From positions 558,001 through 622,000 of the forward strand of contig OY760066.1 in NCBI GenBank assembly GCA_963662985.1: DNA of 64,000 nt, in the 5' to 3' direction. Origin of the DNA: G963662985 sp963662985 (lineage in GTDB: Bacteria; Chloroflexota; Anaerolineae; Anaerolineales; UBA11579). Position numbers and translations under genes: made by a program. The notes under the pieces are model-generated. The model ran no database searches. It was not told where the DNA came from and worked only from the letters and a program-made list of their open reading frames with translations. This document shows positions 19,107-27,386 of this stretch, piece by piece. Each line of letters starts with the position of its first letter. Within the stretch, counting starts at the first letter, position 1.

Positions 19107-19754
19107 TTAGGAAACTAGATTATTTCTAAAGGCGAAGGTTACTGCTTCCGTCCGTGAGGTTACTTCTAATTTTGAAAGGATATTACTGACATGGGATTTG
19201 ATAGTAGACGAACTCACACTCAACCTTCCAGCAATCTGGGTGTTATTCAATCCCTCAACCATCAGGATTAAAACTTCACGCTCGCGTTCCGTCAGATCGT
19301 GGCCTGGTGTTGGTGGCTGGTGGGTTGCCTGAACAAGGGCTTGGGTTACATTGGGAGAGAGGGTTGCTCGCCCCGAATGAGCATCTCGGATTGCCCGTGC
19401 GAGTTCAACAGCGGAAATATTTTTTAACAAGTAGCCTATCGCTCCAGCTTCCAGTGCATCCTGGATAAGTTTACCATCTTTGAAACTGGTCAGTGCAATT
19501 ACTTTTATATGTGGAAACTGTTGGCAGATGCTGCGGGTTACAGTCACTCCATCTAAATCTGGCATGACCATATCCATCAATATCACATCTGGTAAAATTT
19601 CAGCACAAAGTTGGATGGCGTCTGTGCCATTTTCTGCTTCCCCTGCCAATTCCAGATCATTAAATGCTTTCAAGAAAAGGGCAAGACCTTTGCGCACCAT
19701 TGTATGATCATCGACCAGCATGACGCGAATGTTTTTGGATGGCAAGGCTGTCAT
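19107..19754 (-). CDS. NarL/LuxR-family response regulator
   Basis: The ATG at 19754 (215 residues) overlaps the kinase stop as ATGA, so translation is coupled. The receiver domain has the acidic pair VDDHTM, phospho-acceptor Asp in VILMDMVMPDLDG, Thr in IALTSF and Lys in YLLKNIS. The C-terminal LuxR helix-turn-helix (LTEREREVLILMVEGLNNTQ, about residues 150-205) binds DNA. It forms a two-component system with the kinase at 19751. The stress genes on either side are plausible targets by position only. Confidence 0.93.
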   Translation of the reverse strand: MTALPSKNIRVMLVDDHTMVRKGLALFLKAFNDLELAGEAENGTDAIQLCAEILPDVILMDMVMPDLDGVTVTRSICQQFPHIKVIALTSFKDGKLIQDALEAGAIGYLLKNISAVELARAIRDAHSGRATLSPNVTQALVQATHQPPTPGHDLTEREREVLILMVEGLNNTQIAGRLSVSSSTIKSHVSNILSKLEVTSRTEAVTFAFRNNLVS

Positions 19755-21313
19755 AGCTTTTCCTTTGGTGTTGAGTTTGTCCATTGGATTACGAGTTCAG
19801 TACCATGCCCAGGTTGACTGGAAATTGATAATTGAGCTCCAATTCCTTCTGCTCGCTCCCCTATTATTTTTAAGCCATAATGATTAGGATTTGTCTGTTC
19901 AATGTCAAAACCTTGACCATTGTCATGAATACACAACTCGGTCCTGATTTTGTCGTGGGTCAGGTTTATTTCAACTAGGCTAGCTTTCGCATGTTTGGCA
20001 ATATTATGGAGCGCCTCCTGGCATATTCGATAGAATGCAATCTGCACTTCTATAGGAAGGACTACTTCTTCAGGAACATTAATAATAACAGGAATATCAA
20101 TCCGACCTGAAAGTGCATTTCCCAACAAATGTAACAATTCGTTAAGATCAGAGTCAATCAATATTGAAGGTCTAAGTTCTGCTAAAAGAGCCCGCATTTC
20201 AGCTTGTGCACTTCGAGTCAATTTGCGTAAATCCAACAATGATTTTTGTGCCAATTCAGGATCGCTTTTCCATATATTCGGCAATACCTCGGCAATAATT
20301 CCTGCTGAAAAAAGGGATTGGTTGACTGCATCATGAAGATTGTGCGCCAAGCGTTGTCGTTCTTCCAATGCAGCGAGGGCTTGAGCTTTCTCATATAATT
20401 CTTGATTGGCCATTGTTATAGCAACCTGATTTCCGACACTAAGGGATAGGGTAGCATCATGGAATGTAAAATGATTTTTTTTCTCGCTTGCTATACCAAT
20501 ACAGCCAAAAATACGGTTTTTCAACCCAAACGGCACCCACATCCAGGATTGCATCTCTTTATGTAATACCACAGCTTCATCCTTCAATAAGGAATGCAGT
20601 GCTTTTGCTTCGGGAGTCTCTGCCCCCAGATCGGCGATTATTACAGGTAGGTTGTTACTAAATAACTTTGCTAAAATTTCTGGACCATGAAGATGAATTT
20701 TTATGGGCAGGGTTTGCTTTGTCAAACGCGCACCACGTATTGCCAAAATGACTAATGAGGAATTTTCTACCCTGAATAGCCCCCCATTTGAATATTCAAT
20801 GATCTTTCCTAATTGCTCAAGTATTAAATTCGGTTGAAGTTCCATGGTAGACGCCAAGGTATGGGAAATCGCCAAAAGAGTTTTTTGTTCATGGGTTCGG
20901 ATTTCTACTTTTTCGCTGACAAGTTGCTCTGCTTGATTATTATCACTGACATCCCGGATATTGCTTAAAAGGTAGGATCTGCCTTGATAGGCGAATTCTC
21001 TCCCTCGCCACTCAACAATAATTGTAGTTCCATCCTGACAATTGTGCTGCACCTGTGTAACGAGTTCGCCATTTGTTCGAAAATTCAGGATAGCCGTATT
21101 AAATGTTTTTAGACTATCTTTGTGGATCAATGTAGCAAGCGGCAAACCAATGAAATTATTGAGCGTGTAACCATGCATCGTATAGGCAGCAGGATTTGCT
21201 TCAATCACTTGGTCAGTTACCAGATCAATGATTATCAATCCTTCAATAGTCGCATCAAAAATATTTCGATAGAGTTTGTCATTACTTTTCTGATTTAATT
21301 TGCTCTTATTCAT
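19751..21313 (-). CDS. PAS-GAF histidine kinase, NarX/LiaS-like class
   Basis: Starting at ATG 21313 (520 residues; 21325 is an alternative) the protein has a PAS domain (about 12-125, MHGYTLNNFIG), a GAF domain (about 145-300), and HisKA_3 with the phospho-acceptor His in RQRLAHNLHDAVNQS near 323. An HATPase domain ends it (IAKHAKASLVEI, HDNGQGFD, YGLKIIGERAEGIGA). No TM segment is seen, so it is probably a cytoplasmic sensor of a small ligand or redox state. It overlaps the regulator gene by 4 bp. The kinase faces away from the dodecin gene, sharing a 218-bp intergenic region. Confidence 0.92.
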   Translation of the reverse strand: MNKSKLNQKSNDKLYRNIFDATIEGLIIIDLVTDQVIEANPAAYTMHGYTLNNFIGLPLATLIHKDSLKTFNTAILNFRTNGELVTQVQHNCQDGTTIIVEWRGREFAYQGRSYLLSNIRDVSDNNQAEQLVSEKVEIRTHEQKTLLAISHTLASTMELQPNLILEQLGKIIEYSNGGLFRVENSSLVILAIRGARLTKQTLPIKIHLHGPEILAKLFSNNLPVIIADLGAETPEAKALHSLLKDEAVVLHKEMQSWMWVPFGLKNRIFGCIGIASEKKNHFTFHDATLSLSVGNQVAITMANQELYEKAQALAALEERQRLAHNLHDAVNQSLFSAGIIAEVLPNIWKSDPELAQKSLLDLRKLTRSAQAEMRALLAELRPSILIDSDLNELLHLLGNALSGRIDIPVIINVPEEVVLPIEVQIAFYRICQEALHNIAKHAKASLVEINLTHDKIRTELCIHDNGQGFDIEQTNPNHYGLKIIGERAEGIGAQLSISSQPGHGTELVIQWTNSTPKEKL

Positions 21314-21414
21314 TTTGGTTCCCATTTCATTATACAGCAAGATTCAATGAATTTAATTATTCACAATATTCGCCAGAATTTAATCTCGTTTCCTGATATT
21401 CACTTTCTTCTCCC

Positions 21415-21452
21415 CCAAGTGGACTTGCTATAAATCCCCCGATGGATGGTGT
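21415..21452 (+). promoter_or_regulatory. Conserved upstream element, copy 2 (dodecin/kinase)
   Basis: It begins with CCAAGTGGACT, identical over 11 bp to the element upstream of the receiver gene at 22289, and continues with CCCCCGATGGATGG, which resembles copy 1. It lies between the divergent kinase and dodecin genes, 79 bp before the dodecin start. Confidence 0.5.
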
Positions 21453-21531
21453 TCAACTTTGGTAGCTTTTCCTATACTTAAAGAACATTAACCACCTATA
21501 TTAAGTAAAAACCAGAAAAAAGGAGTTTTCC

Positions 21532-21738
21532 ATGTTAGTAGCAAAAGTATCTGAAATCATCGTATCCTCTCCCAAGAGTTTTGAGGATGCAATAAAAAAT
21601 GGCGTTGCCCGAGCGCATAAAACGATTAAAAATCTCAAATCAGCTTGGGTCAAGGATCAGCAAGTCCTCCTGAATGATGACGGACAAATCACAGAATATC
21701 GGGTTCAGTTAAAGATCACATTCGTTCTAGAAGAGTAA
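21532..21738 (+). CDS. Dodecin family flavin-binding protein
   Basis: This 68-residue protein matches the dodecin length and pattern: VAKVSEIIVSSPKSFEDAIK, AHKTIKNLKSAWVKDQ, and a C-terminal strand EYRVQLKITFVLE. Dodecins form hollow dodecamers that store and protect flavins or act as redox buffers. The Trp of the flavin-stacking strand is present at about residue 39. AAGGAG precedes the ATG. It opens the plus-strand stress cluster. Confidence 0.9.
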   Translation: MLVAKVSEIIVSSPKSFEDAIKNGVARAHKTIKNLKSAWVKDQQVLLNDDGQITEYRVQLKITFVLEE

Positions 21739-21814
21739 ACAGGAACAATTTCGTAGAATAACTTGCCTGTATTTGAACACGGGTAAGTTTTTACCGTTTA
21801 CGTAGGAGAAGAAA

Positions 21815-22210
21815 ATGATTAACTTTATCGTATGGATTATCGCAGGGGCTTTGGTCGGTTGGATAGCCAGCTTGATTATGAAGACGAATAGACGGCAGGG
21901 GCCGATTTTTGATATTATTGTTGGCATCGTGGGAGCGTTCTTAGGAGGTTACATTCTAAGTCCTATCTTCAATATCAGTACAATCAACGAAGGTAATTTT
22001 AGCCTTCCTGCTTTTTTGGTATCACTGGGAGGAGCTGTTATCCTGCTAGCGATCGACAGGTTGTTTCGTAAGATAAATGGAGTTTTAATCTTTTTCACCC
22101 TGATCCTCCTTATAATCTTACTGATCATCTATCTTTATTTCAACTGCTGGTCAATCTCTTCACCGTCACCGTTTTGCATAAACATTGGAGCTGTGCCGTT
22201 CCTAAAATAA
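21815..22210 (+). CDS. GlsB/YeaQ/YmgE-type stress membrane protein
   Basis: This 131-residue protein starts with the transglycosylase-associated signature (VWIIAGALVGWIASLIMK, then GPIFDIIVGIVGAFLGGYIL), giving three short TM helices. An additional hydrophobic C-terminal helix (FFTLILLIILLIIYLYF) and a short tail make it longer than the usual 80-90 residues. Members are induced by stress or stationary phase. It has TAGGAG upstream and is 76 bp after dodecin, likely co-transcribed. Confidence 0.87.
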   Translation: MINFIVWIIAGALVGWIASLIMKTNRRQGPIFDIIVGIVGAFLGGYILSPIFNISTINEGNFSLPAFLVSLGGAVILLAIDRLFRKINGVLIFFTLILLIILLIIYLYFNCWSISSPSPFCINIGAVPFLK

Positions 22211-22288
22211 TACCTATTGTATGATGTGGAGGTTTAGCCCTCCACTTATGAATTAAGAAATCTTTCCTAACTCTCGATAGTTGTCTTT

Positions 22289-22326
22289 CCAAGTGGACTA
22301 TTGGTAAACTATCTGGTAGTTGGATG
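22289..22326 (+). promoter_or_regulatory. Conserved upstream element, copy 3 (receiver gene)
   Basis: It begins CCAAGTGGACT and ends GGTAGTTGGATG, 32 bp before the receiver ATG. Length and distance to the start are identical to copy 1 at 18885-18922 on the other strand, including the shared leader end GATTATTATATG. The leader lacks a good Shine-Dalgarno sequence in both copies. Confidence 0.6.
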
Positions 22327-22358
22327 CGCCTAGAGAGCGCAAATTGGATGATTATTAT

Positions 22359-22730
22359 ATGACCCGTGTATACATAGCTGATGCTATCCCAGATGAGATT
22401 TCTGCCCTTCGCCTCTTGCTGAATGATTTAAAAATGGAGGTAATAGGAGAGGCAGCAGATTGGGCGATTACTTTAGCCCAGGTGCCTGAGCGCGAAATAG
22501 ACATATTGCTAATTGATTGGGATTTGCTTCCTAATTCACCTTCTGTAGCAATTGAAATTCTTCGAAAAGCCTGCCCAGCTGTAATTGTTGTAATTCTCAT
22601 TAGTCATCTAAATGCCCGACAGCAAGCCGCACTATCCTCCGGAGCCGATGTATTTATTAGCAAAGGTGAATTGCCTGAACGCATGGCCATACGATTGCGC
22701 GATGTCGCAGCGAACCTTCATCAACTTTAA
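22359..22730 (+). CDS. Stand-alone response-regulator receiver protein
   Basis: This 123-residue protein is a single receiver domain with no output domain. An acidic pocket (YIADAIPDE), phospho-acceptor Asp in LLIDWDLLPN and Lys in VFISKGELPE are visible. The ATG at 22359 is chosen because the receiver starts there and the dead paralogue keeps the same start; a TTG at 22320 is also in frame. No ribosome-binding site is obvious. It probably acts by protein contact, perhaps with the nearby kinases, as in partner-switch or phosphate-sink regulators. Confidence 0.82.
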   Translation: MTRVYIADAIPDEISALRLLLNDLKMEVIGEAADWAITLAQVPEREIDILLIDWDLLPNSPSVAIEILRKACPAVIVVILISHLNARQQAALSSGADVFISKGELPERMAIRLRDVAANLHQL

Positions 22731-22854
22731 TGCCAACTGTCGGGTAAAGAAAATAATTCCAGTGAATAGAATTCTGCCTATAAACATAAATTAGAATTAT
22801 GAAAATGCAGTGAATGAGTCTGAGCGTCGTTTCGAAACATAATTAAGGACACAA

Positions 22855-22891
22855 AGTTTTTGGTTTTTTTCTTTATAAAAAACCAAAAACT
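22855..22891. terminator. Perfect 15-bp stem-loop, possible terminator
   Basis: AGTTTTTGGTTTTTT at 22855-22869 is perfectly complementary to AAAAAACCAAAAACT at 22877-22891 with a 7-nt loop. Its T-rich and A-rich arms could terminate on both strands. The repeat GGACACAA flanks it on both sides (from 22848 and from 22895), which would also fit a tiny mobile repeat. Confidence 0.5.
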
Positions 22892-22920
22892 AGTGGACAC
22901 AACTTAAAAAGGAGAATCAA

Positions 22921-23274
22921 ATGATTAATGAAAACCAAGAATATAAACATTCCAACTATAACTTGGCAAGCATTTTGATTGGCATACTAATCGGCGGATT
23001 GACAAGTGGTTTAACGGTGCTTTTATTCACGCCAAGTTCTGGAAAAGAAACCAGAAAGGAAATTAAAGATAAAGGCATTGAATTGCTTGATCGAACAACT
23101 GGATTTGTCGATGACATTATTGGTCAGGTGAGCTCAAAATTGAATGATCTTACGAGTGACGCAAGTGAGAAGATAAATGAAATTAAAGAACACGGACAAA
23201 AACTAGCAATTGAACAATTGGATCATGTAACAGATGCTGCAAATGCTGGTAAAAGGGCCGTACGAAAAGCATAA
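22921..23274 (+). CDS. YtxH-domain small membrane protein (paralogue)
   Basis: This 117-residue protein has an AAGGAG site, a TM helix (about 15-37, LASILIGILIGGLTSGLTVL), the YtxH motif FTPSSGKETRKEI, and an amphipathic helical tail (LTSDASEKINEIKEHGQKLA). It is the paralogue of 18097-18402 and lies in the opposite orientation downstream of a receiver gene. Stress association is known for the family; the biochemical role is not. Confidence 0.87.
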   Translation: MINENQEYKHSNYNLASILIGILIGGLTSGLTVLLFTPSSGKETRKEIKDKGIELLDRTTGFVDDIIGQVSSKLNDLTSDASEKINEIKEHGQKLAIEQLDHVTDAANAGKRAVRKA

Positions 23275-23431
23275 ATCTAGCAAGATTTTGTGTCAAAGAG
23301 GCTGAGATATGAGCCAAGACAGTATCTTAGTCTACTTTTAGACATTTTTCATAAAATATATTTGTCAAATCTCACCTAGTCAATTGGCAAGGTGAATTAG
23401 TAATTATAAGTGTTTGAAAAGGAGAAATATC

Positions 23432-23590
23432 ATGTTGTGGACAATCATCATTATTCTAGCAGTGCTTTGGTTTCTGGGTGCTTTTGGGGGAGGGATAAGC
23501 CCAAGCTTTCCGAAAACAGGCAACTGGATTCATATCCTGATCGTCATCGTAATCATCCTAATAATATTGAATCTGACTGGTGTTCTTTAA
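23432..23590 (+). CDS. lmo0937-family small membrane protein
   Basis: This 52-residue protein is too short for most gene finders. AAGGAG lies 8 bp before the ATG. It has two hydrophobic segments (MLWTIIIILAVLWFLGAFGG and HILIVIVIILIILNL) separated by FPKTGNWIH, the pattern of the lmo0937 (DUF5670) family found beside stress genes in many bacteria. A longer overlapping frame at 23410 has no coding character. Function is unknown; it is probably an envelope stress protein. 23591-23846 shows no other gene. Confidence 0.82.
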   Translation: MLWTIIIILAVLWFLGAFGGGISPSFPKTGNWIHILIVIVIILIILNLTGVL

Positions 23591-23846
23591 ATTTCTCAAA
23601 CCTTGATGTTTTGTTTGTCAAGTTCAGATCATAGCAAGGAAGTCTTATTTAGAAGTAAGCAGGTTGTTGTTATTTTAAAATATCAAAGGAGCAAAGGTTG
23701 TTAAATGATAGTAAGAAAGGCTATATCAGATTGAGTCTCAACATTCCCCAATACGATTGATTTGTATATGCCTTTGCAAATATCAACAACCATTTCAATT
23801 TAACAATGAATTCAATGAAGTTAATTAAAAAAACCAGGAGCAATCA

Positions 23847-25001
23847 ATGGAAAGGTTGACTTTAAATCAACTCAAGAATCTAGCACAACAAATGGCAAAT
23901 CCTAGCATATCGATTTTTTTGCCAACACATCGTAATGGTCAAGATACTCAACAAGACCCTACACGCTTCAAAAATCTTCTTCGAGAGGCAGAAAAACAGT
24001 TGCTTTGTAGCGGGACAGGTCCTCGCGAAGTGAGTGGATTACTAAAACCTGCAGAGGCATTAATAGAGGATTCCAATTTCTGGAATCATCAGCATGATGG
24101 TTTGGCTGTATTTTTGGCACCGGATGATTTTCATTATTTTCGCCTCCCCCTCTCCGTCGAAGAATTGCTCATTATCTCTCAATCCTATTATCTCAAGCCT
24201 GTTTTACCAATGTTTACAAACAATGGACATTATTTCATTCTGGCCTTAAGCCAGAATGAAATCCGACTTTTTGAAGGAACACATTATTATGTAAGTCAAA
24301 TTGATCTGCCGGAAGGAACCCCTGAGAATTTGGAAGCAACCCTTCGCTTGGATGATCCACAAAAACAATTACAGATGCATTCAGCACAAAGGAGAACAGC
24401 GCAAGGTATATCTCATGGTCAAGGACATGGCGAAGATGATCAGAAGGTCTTGATAGAGCAATATTTCAAAATGGTAGATACAAGCCTCAAAGACATCTTT
24501 CGTGAGCAACAAGCACCGCTTATTCTTGCGGGCGTCGATTATCTGCTACCCATTTATAAGATAACTAGCGAATATGCACATATCATGCAAGCAGGGATCA
24601 TAGGAAGTCCAGAACATATGAAACCCGAAGAATTACACAAACAGGCCTGGCCGATCGTAGAAGCGCACTTCCACCAACAAACGGTAAAAGCCTTGGAGCA
24701 ATATCAACAGCTTGCAAGCACAGAAAAGGCAATAGATAATTTTGATGAAATTGTCAGGGCTGCATTTATTGGGCGTGTTGATAAGCTTATCATATCCGAT
24801 GAGGCTCAGGTTTGGTGGGGAGTATTTAATCAACAAACCGGTCAAGTTACTCATTGTTCGGAACAGCAGAGCATACTACATAACCTCGCGCTCTTAGACT
24901 TTGCGGCGATGCAAACCCTTCAAAATAGTGGGGTGGTTTTTAGCCTATCCCAAATTCAAATGCCCACGGACTCGCCCATTGCTGCGGTGTTGCGCTATTA
25001 G
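23847..25001 (+). CDS. baeRF-type protein (eRF1-like fold, bacterial)
   Basis: This 384-residue protein resembles the bacterial archaeo-eukaryotic release factor families. The N-terminal part has PSISIFLPTHRNGQDTQQDP and RFKNLLREAEKQL; the middle domain has GLAVFLAPDDFHYFRLP and HYFILALSQNEIRLFEG; the C-terminal part shows APLILAGVDYLLPIYK and FIGRVDKLIISDEAQVWWG. Known proteins of this group are proposed to act on ribosomes, possibly in hibernation or rescue; that is family inference. An HPF-like gene follows immediately, which supports a ribosome-protection role. Confidence 0.75.
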   Translation: MERLTLNQLKNLAQQMANPSISIFLPTHRNGQDTQQDPTRFKNLLREAEKQLLCSGTGPREVSGLLKPAEALIEDSNFWNHQHDGLAVFLAPDDFHYFRLPLSVEELLIISQSYYLKPVLPMFTNNGHYFILALSQNEIRLFEGTHYYVSQIDLPEGTPENLEATLRLDDPQKQLQMHSAQRRTAQGISHGQGHGEDDQKVLIEQYFKMVDTSLKDIFREQQAPLILAGVDYLLPIYKITSEYAHIMQAGIIGSPEHMKPEELHKQAWPIVEAHFHQQTVKALEQYQQLASTEKAIDNFDEIVRAAFIGRVDKLIISDEAQVWWGVFNQQTGQVTHCSEQQSILHNLALLDFAAMQTLQNSGVVFSLSQIQMPTDSPIAAVLRY

Positions 25002-25042
25002 ATTTGGCATTTTATTTCAAACAAGAGAGACTCAAGGAGAAT

Positions 25043-25375
25043 ATGATGGATAAAGCAAGGTTTCAAATTGAATTTAATAATGAAATTGATGATGTGAAGA
25101 AAAGTGAGAATAAATCCTACGCCCTAGCCGTAGGCCGGCGAAGTGATCTCGCTGAAGAGCACAATGACATTTATGGGGCTGTTGTTAACTTGAAACAATC
25201 TACCAAAGAACATCAGACATCGTATATATCCGAAGTGACGATTATCGTTTATATGGGATCAGATCATATCGCAGCTACCGAAAAAGGTGAGAATTTTCAA
25301 GCCACACTTGAAGGTGCTTTACATGCGGTTGAACGACAAGTTCGTGAGCGCCGTAAACAACAGAGAAATTATTAA
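25043..25375 (+). CDS. HPF/RaiA-like ribosome hibernation factor
   Basis: The ATG at 25043 (110 residues) has AAGGAG just upstream; 25004 is in frame but overlaps the end region of the previous gene. The fold pattern matches short hibernation-promoting factors: DIYGAVVNLKQSTKEHQTSY, SEVTIIVYMGSDHIAATEKG, and ENFQATLEGALHAVERQVRE. Such proteins bind the 30S decoding region and silence ribosomes. No C-terminal dimerisation domain is present. Divergence from typical HPF is notable, so confidence is moderate. Confidence 0.65.
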   Translation: MMDKARFQIEFNNEIDDVKKSENKSYALAVGRRSDLAEEHNDIYGAVVNLKQSTKEHQTSYISEVTIIVYMGSDHIAATEKGENFQATLEGALHAVERQVRERRKQQRNY

Positions 25376-25454
25376 ACTACGCTTATCGAATATACTTTAA
25401 AAAAGAAAGAGAAAAATTGCAGCTACTTAAAAAGCCTGCAGAAGGAGTACAAGC

Positions 25455-25940
25455 ATGAATAATACCCAATCCTTTAATTTTACTTGTAAAACATGCGGCG
25501 GTCATGAATTAACTGTTTTTCATGTTTGGAATATTCTAGCTGGGCCTGAAAGTGAAAGCTGGCAAGAATGGGGACGACTTGAGGCAAATCATCAATGGCA
25601 CTTTAAATTCAAGGAAAAGATAGAGAACAATAAAGAAGAAGATAAAGAAGAAGTTTTTCGAAGAAACTTTATTACATATACTAAAGCCAATTCTTCTCCC
25701 AAACCGAAAAATGATGACATATTCGAGCCTCATTATAATTCGGGAAATGACAAGTTTTATGTTAAATGCGCAAGTTGTGATCGCGAGATTATATTTGGCT
25801 GGTCAAAACCAAACCGTGGAGGGGGTATATTTCCGGTGGAATGTTCTGACTTCATTCCTGGGGAAATTTGGCCAGAACCCAGATATTTAGAATTTTGGCA
25901 TAAACACAACTGGTTAAACGATGAGGATGGGCAGACTTAG
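25455..25940 (+). CDS. Zinc-ribbon protein of unknown function
   Basis: This 161-residue protein has two CxxC knuckles: CKTC at residues 11-14 and CASC near 115-118. They likely bind one zinc ion. The region between them is highly charged (KEKIENNKEEDKEEVFRR). A conserved-looking end follows (FGWSKPNRGGGIFPVECSDF, then EIWPEPRYLEFWHKHNWL). I do not recognise a characterised family. It sits between the HPF-like gene and cbpA in the stress cluster, with AAGGAG upstream. A role with ribosomes or misfolded proteins is only suggested by position. Confidence 0.7.
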   Translation: MNNTQSFNFTCKTCGGHELTVFHVWNILAGPESESWQEWGRLEANHQWHFKFKEKIENNKEEDKEEVFRRNFITYTKANSSPKPKNDDIFEPHYNSGNDKFYVKCASCDREIIFGWSKPNRGGGIFPVECSDFIPGEIWPEPRYLEFWHKHNWLNDEDGQT

Positions 25941-26087
25941 TCGCGGGTCGGTATGATATTTTCTGTCCTAAAGTTCATCCAATGCCTAAAGAAGATCAAC
26001 TGCTGAGCTGTTGTGAAACCTAAATAAAAGAAAATATCAATGCTACTTATAATAATAGGAAGTCCATGAATAATAAAGGGTTAAAAA

Positions 26088-27095
26088 ATGAATAACAAAA
26101 CAACTAAAAAAGCGCCTGTGGACTTTATAGATTATTATGAAATATTAAGTATTCCACCAGATGCTGATAAAAAGCTCATTCAAAAAACATTTCGCCAATT
26201 AGCCCGCAAGTTTCATCCCGATGTAAACCCGGGTAATAAGGAAGCAGAAGAAAATTTTAAGATAATCAATGAGGCTAATCAAGTTCTCTCGGATGAGAAA
26301 CAACGTAAGAAGTATGATAAATTACGGGCGGAATACCAACATTGGCAACAGATGGGCAACCAGCAACAAGATTTCGATTGGCAAAATTGGTCAAATCAGC
26401 CTAGTCAAGAAGAATATAATTACTATGCGAGTGCAGAAGATCTTGAAGATCTCTTTGGAAACGCATCCCCTTATTCTGACTTTTTCACAAATAATTTTAG
26501 TCAAGCGTATAGGAGTAGCAGCAGGCGAAATTCAACGCCTAGCCCGCGTCGAGGTCGAGATATTGAATACGAAGTTGAACTAAACCTAGAAGAGGCTTTT
26601 CATGGTGGAGAGCGTCTGCTGGAAATTGACAAGCACCGCATCAAGGCCAAAATTCCACCTGGTGTGCGCACAGGCTCACGTATTCGTCTGGCAGGTCAAG
26701 CGGAACCAGGCCAAAACGGTGGTTCGGCTGGAGATCTCTATTTAATTATTCATGTCAACCCAAATGAAACCTTTGAGCGCGAAGGGGATAACTTGCACCT
26801 TGTTGTGCCCGTCGATATCTTTACCGCTATTGCAGGAGGTGAAGTTCGCATCCCTGCTATTGGACGACCATTAAATCTCAAAATTCCGCCCCGTACCAAT
26901 GCCAACCGTATTTTTCGCATTCGTGGCAAAGGTATGCCCCACTTACGTGACCCAAAAATACGCGGTGATCTATTCGCCCGAGTAATTCTTGTACTGCCCG
27001 AATCATTAAGCGACCAAGAAGTCAGCAGTATTCGCGATTTGGAAGTTTCCCGCTCAAATCGTTCAGAAGTAAAACCTGATGAGGTAAAAGTATGA
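26088..27095 (+). CDS. cbpA: CbpA-type DnaJ co-chaperone
   Basis: This 335-residue protein has an N-terminal J domain (about 16-80) with the HPD triad in LARKFHPDVNPG, a linker rich in Gln, Asn and Ser, and the DnaJ C-terminal substrate domains (from about 160, IEYEVELNLEEAFHGGERLL). It lacks the cysteine-rich zinc domain, as in CbpA/DnaJ type II. It stimulates DnaK ATPase and delivers clients. Its stop overlaps the cbpM start (ATGA at 27092), the standard cbpA-cbpM order. Confidence 0.92.
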   Translation: MNNKTTKKAPVDFIDYYEILSIPPDADKKLIQKTFRQLARKFHPDVNPGNKEAEENFKIINEANQVLSDEKQRKKYDKLRAEYQHWQQMGNQQQDFDWQNWSNQPSQEEYNYYASAEDLEDLFGNASPYSDFFTNNFSQAYRSSSRRNSTPSPRRGRDIEYEVELNLEEAFHGGERLLEIDKHRIKAKIPPGVRTGSRIRLAGQAEPGQNGGSAGDLYLIIHVNPNETFEREGDNLHLVVPVDIFTAIAGGEVRIPAIGRPLNLKIPPRTNANRIFRIRGKGMPHLRDPKIRGDLFARVILVLPESLSDQEVSSIRDLEVSRSNRSEVKPDEVKV

Positions 27096-27370
27096 TTCTT
27101 AAAAATCCATCCCAAAAAAAGTATTATTATGGTCCATATGAAGGCTATGAGTTGCGTAGCCAGCGCCGCCTACGAGAAGATCTGGGAGTTAAGGAGACTG
27201 CAACTGAGATAATCCTGCGTCTGCGCAGCCAAGTGATTGAGTTACAGTCTTGTATTCACCAATTAGAAACTGAATTGACTGATCAGATTGAAAACCAGAA
27301 AATGCGATTGTCCCATAACCAAGAAATCTATTTAGAGGCCACATGGATAGAAATAGAAATTCAAGAATGA
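27092..27370 (+). CDS. cbpM: CbpM-like modulator of CbpA
   Basis: This 92-residue protein carries the MerR-like CbpM pattern in its C-terminal half: LREDLGVKETATEIILRLRS, then QVIELQSCIHQLETEL. Its start overlaps the cbpA stop by 4 bp. In E. coli CbpM binds the J domain of CbpA and blocks its activity. The N-terminal part (YYYGPYEGYEL) differs from the proteobacterial form. Family and order together make the call sound. Confidence 0.82.
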   Translation: MILKNPSQKKYYYGPYEGYELRSQRRLREDLGVKETATEIILRLRSQVIELQSCIHQLETELTDQIENQKMRLSHNQEIYLEATWIEIEIQE

Positions 27371-27386
27371 TTTTACGGAGGGTTCT

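Noticed and set aside
23410..23634. 74-residue frame overlapping the small membrane protein gene
   Set aside because: The frame at 23432-23590 has the ribosome-binding site and matches the lmo0937-type pattern; the longer frame has neither.
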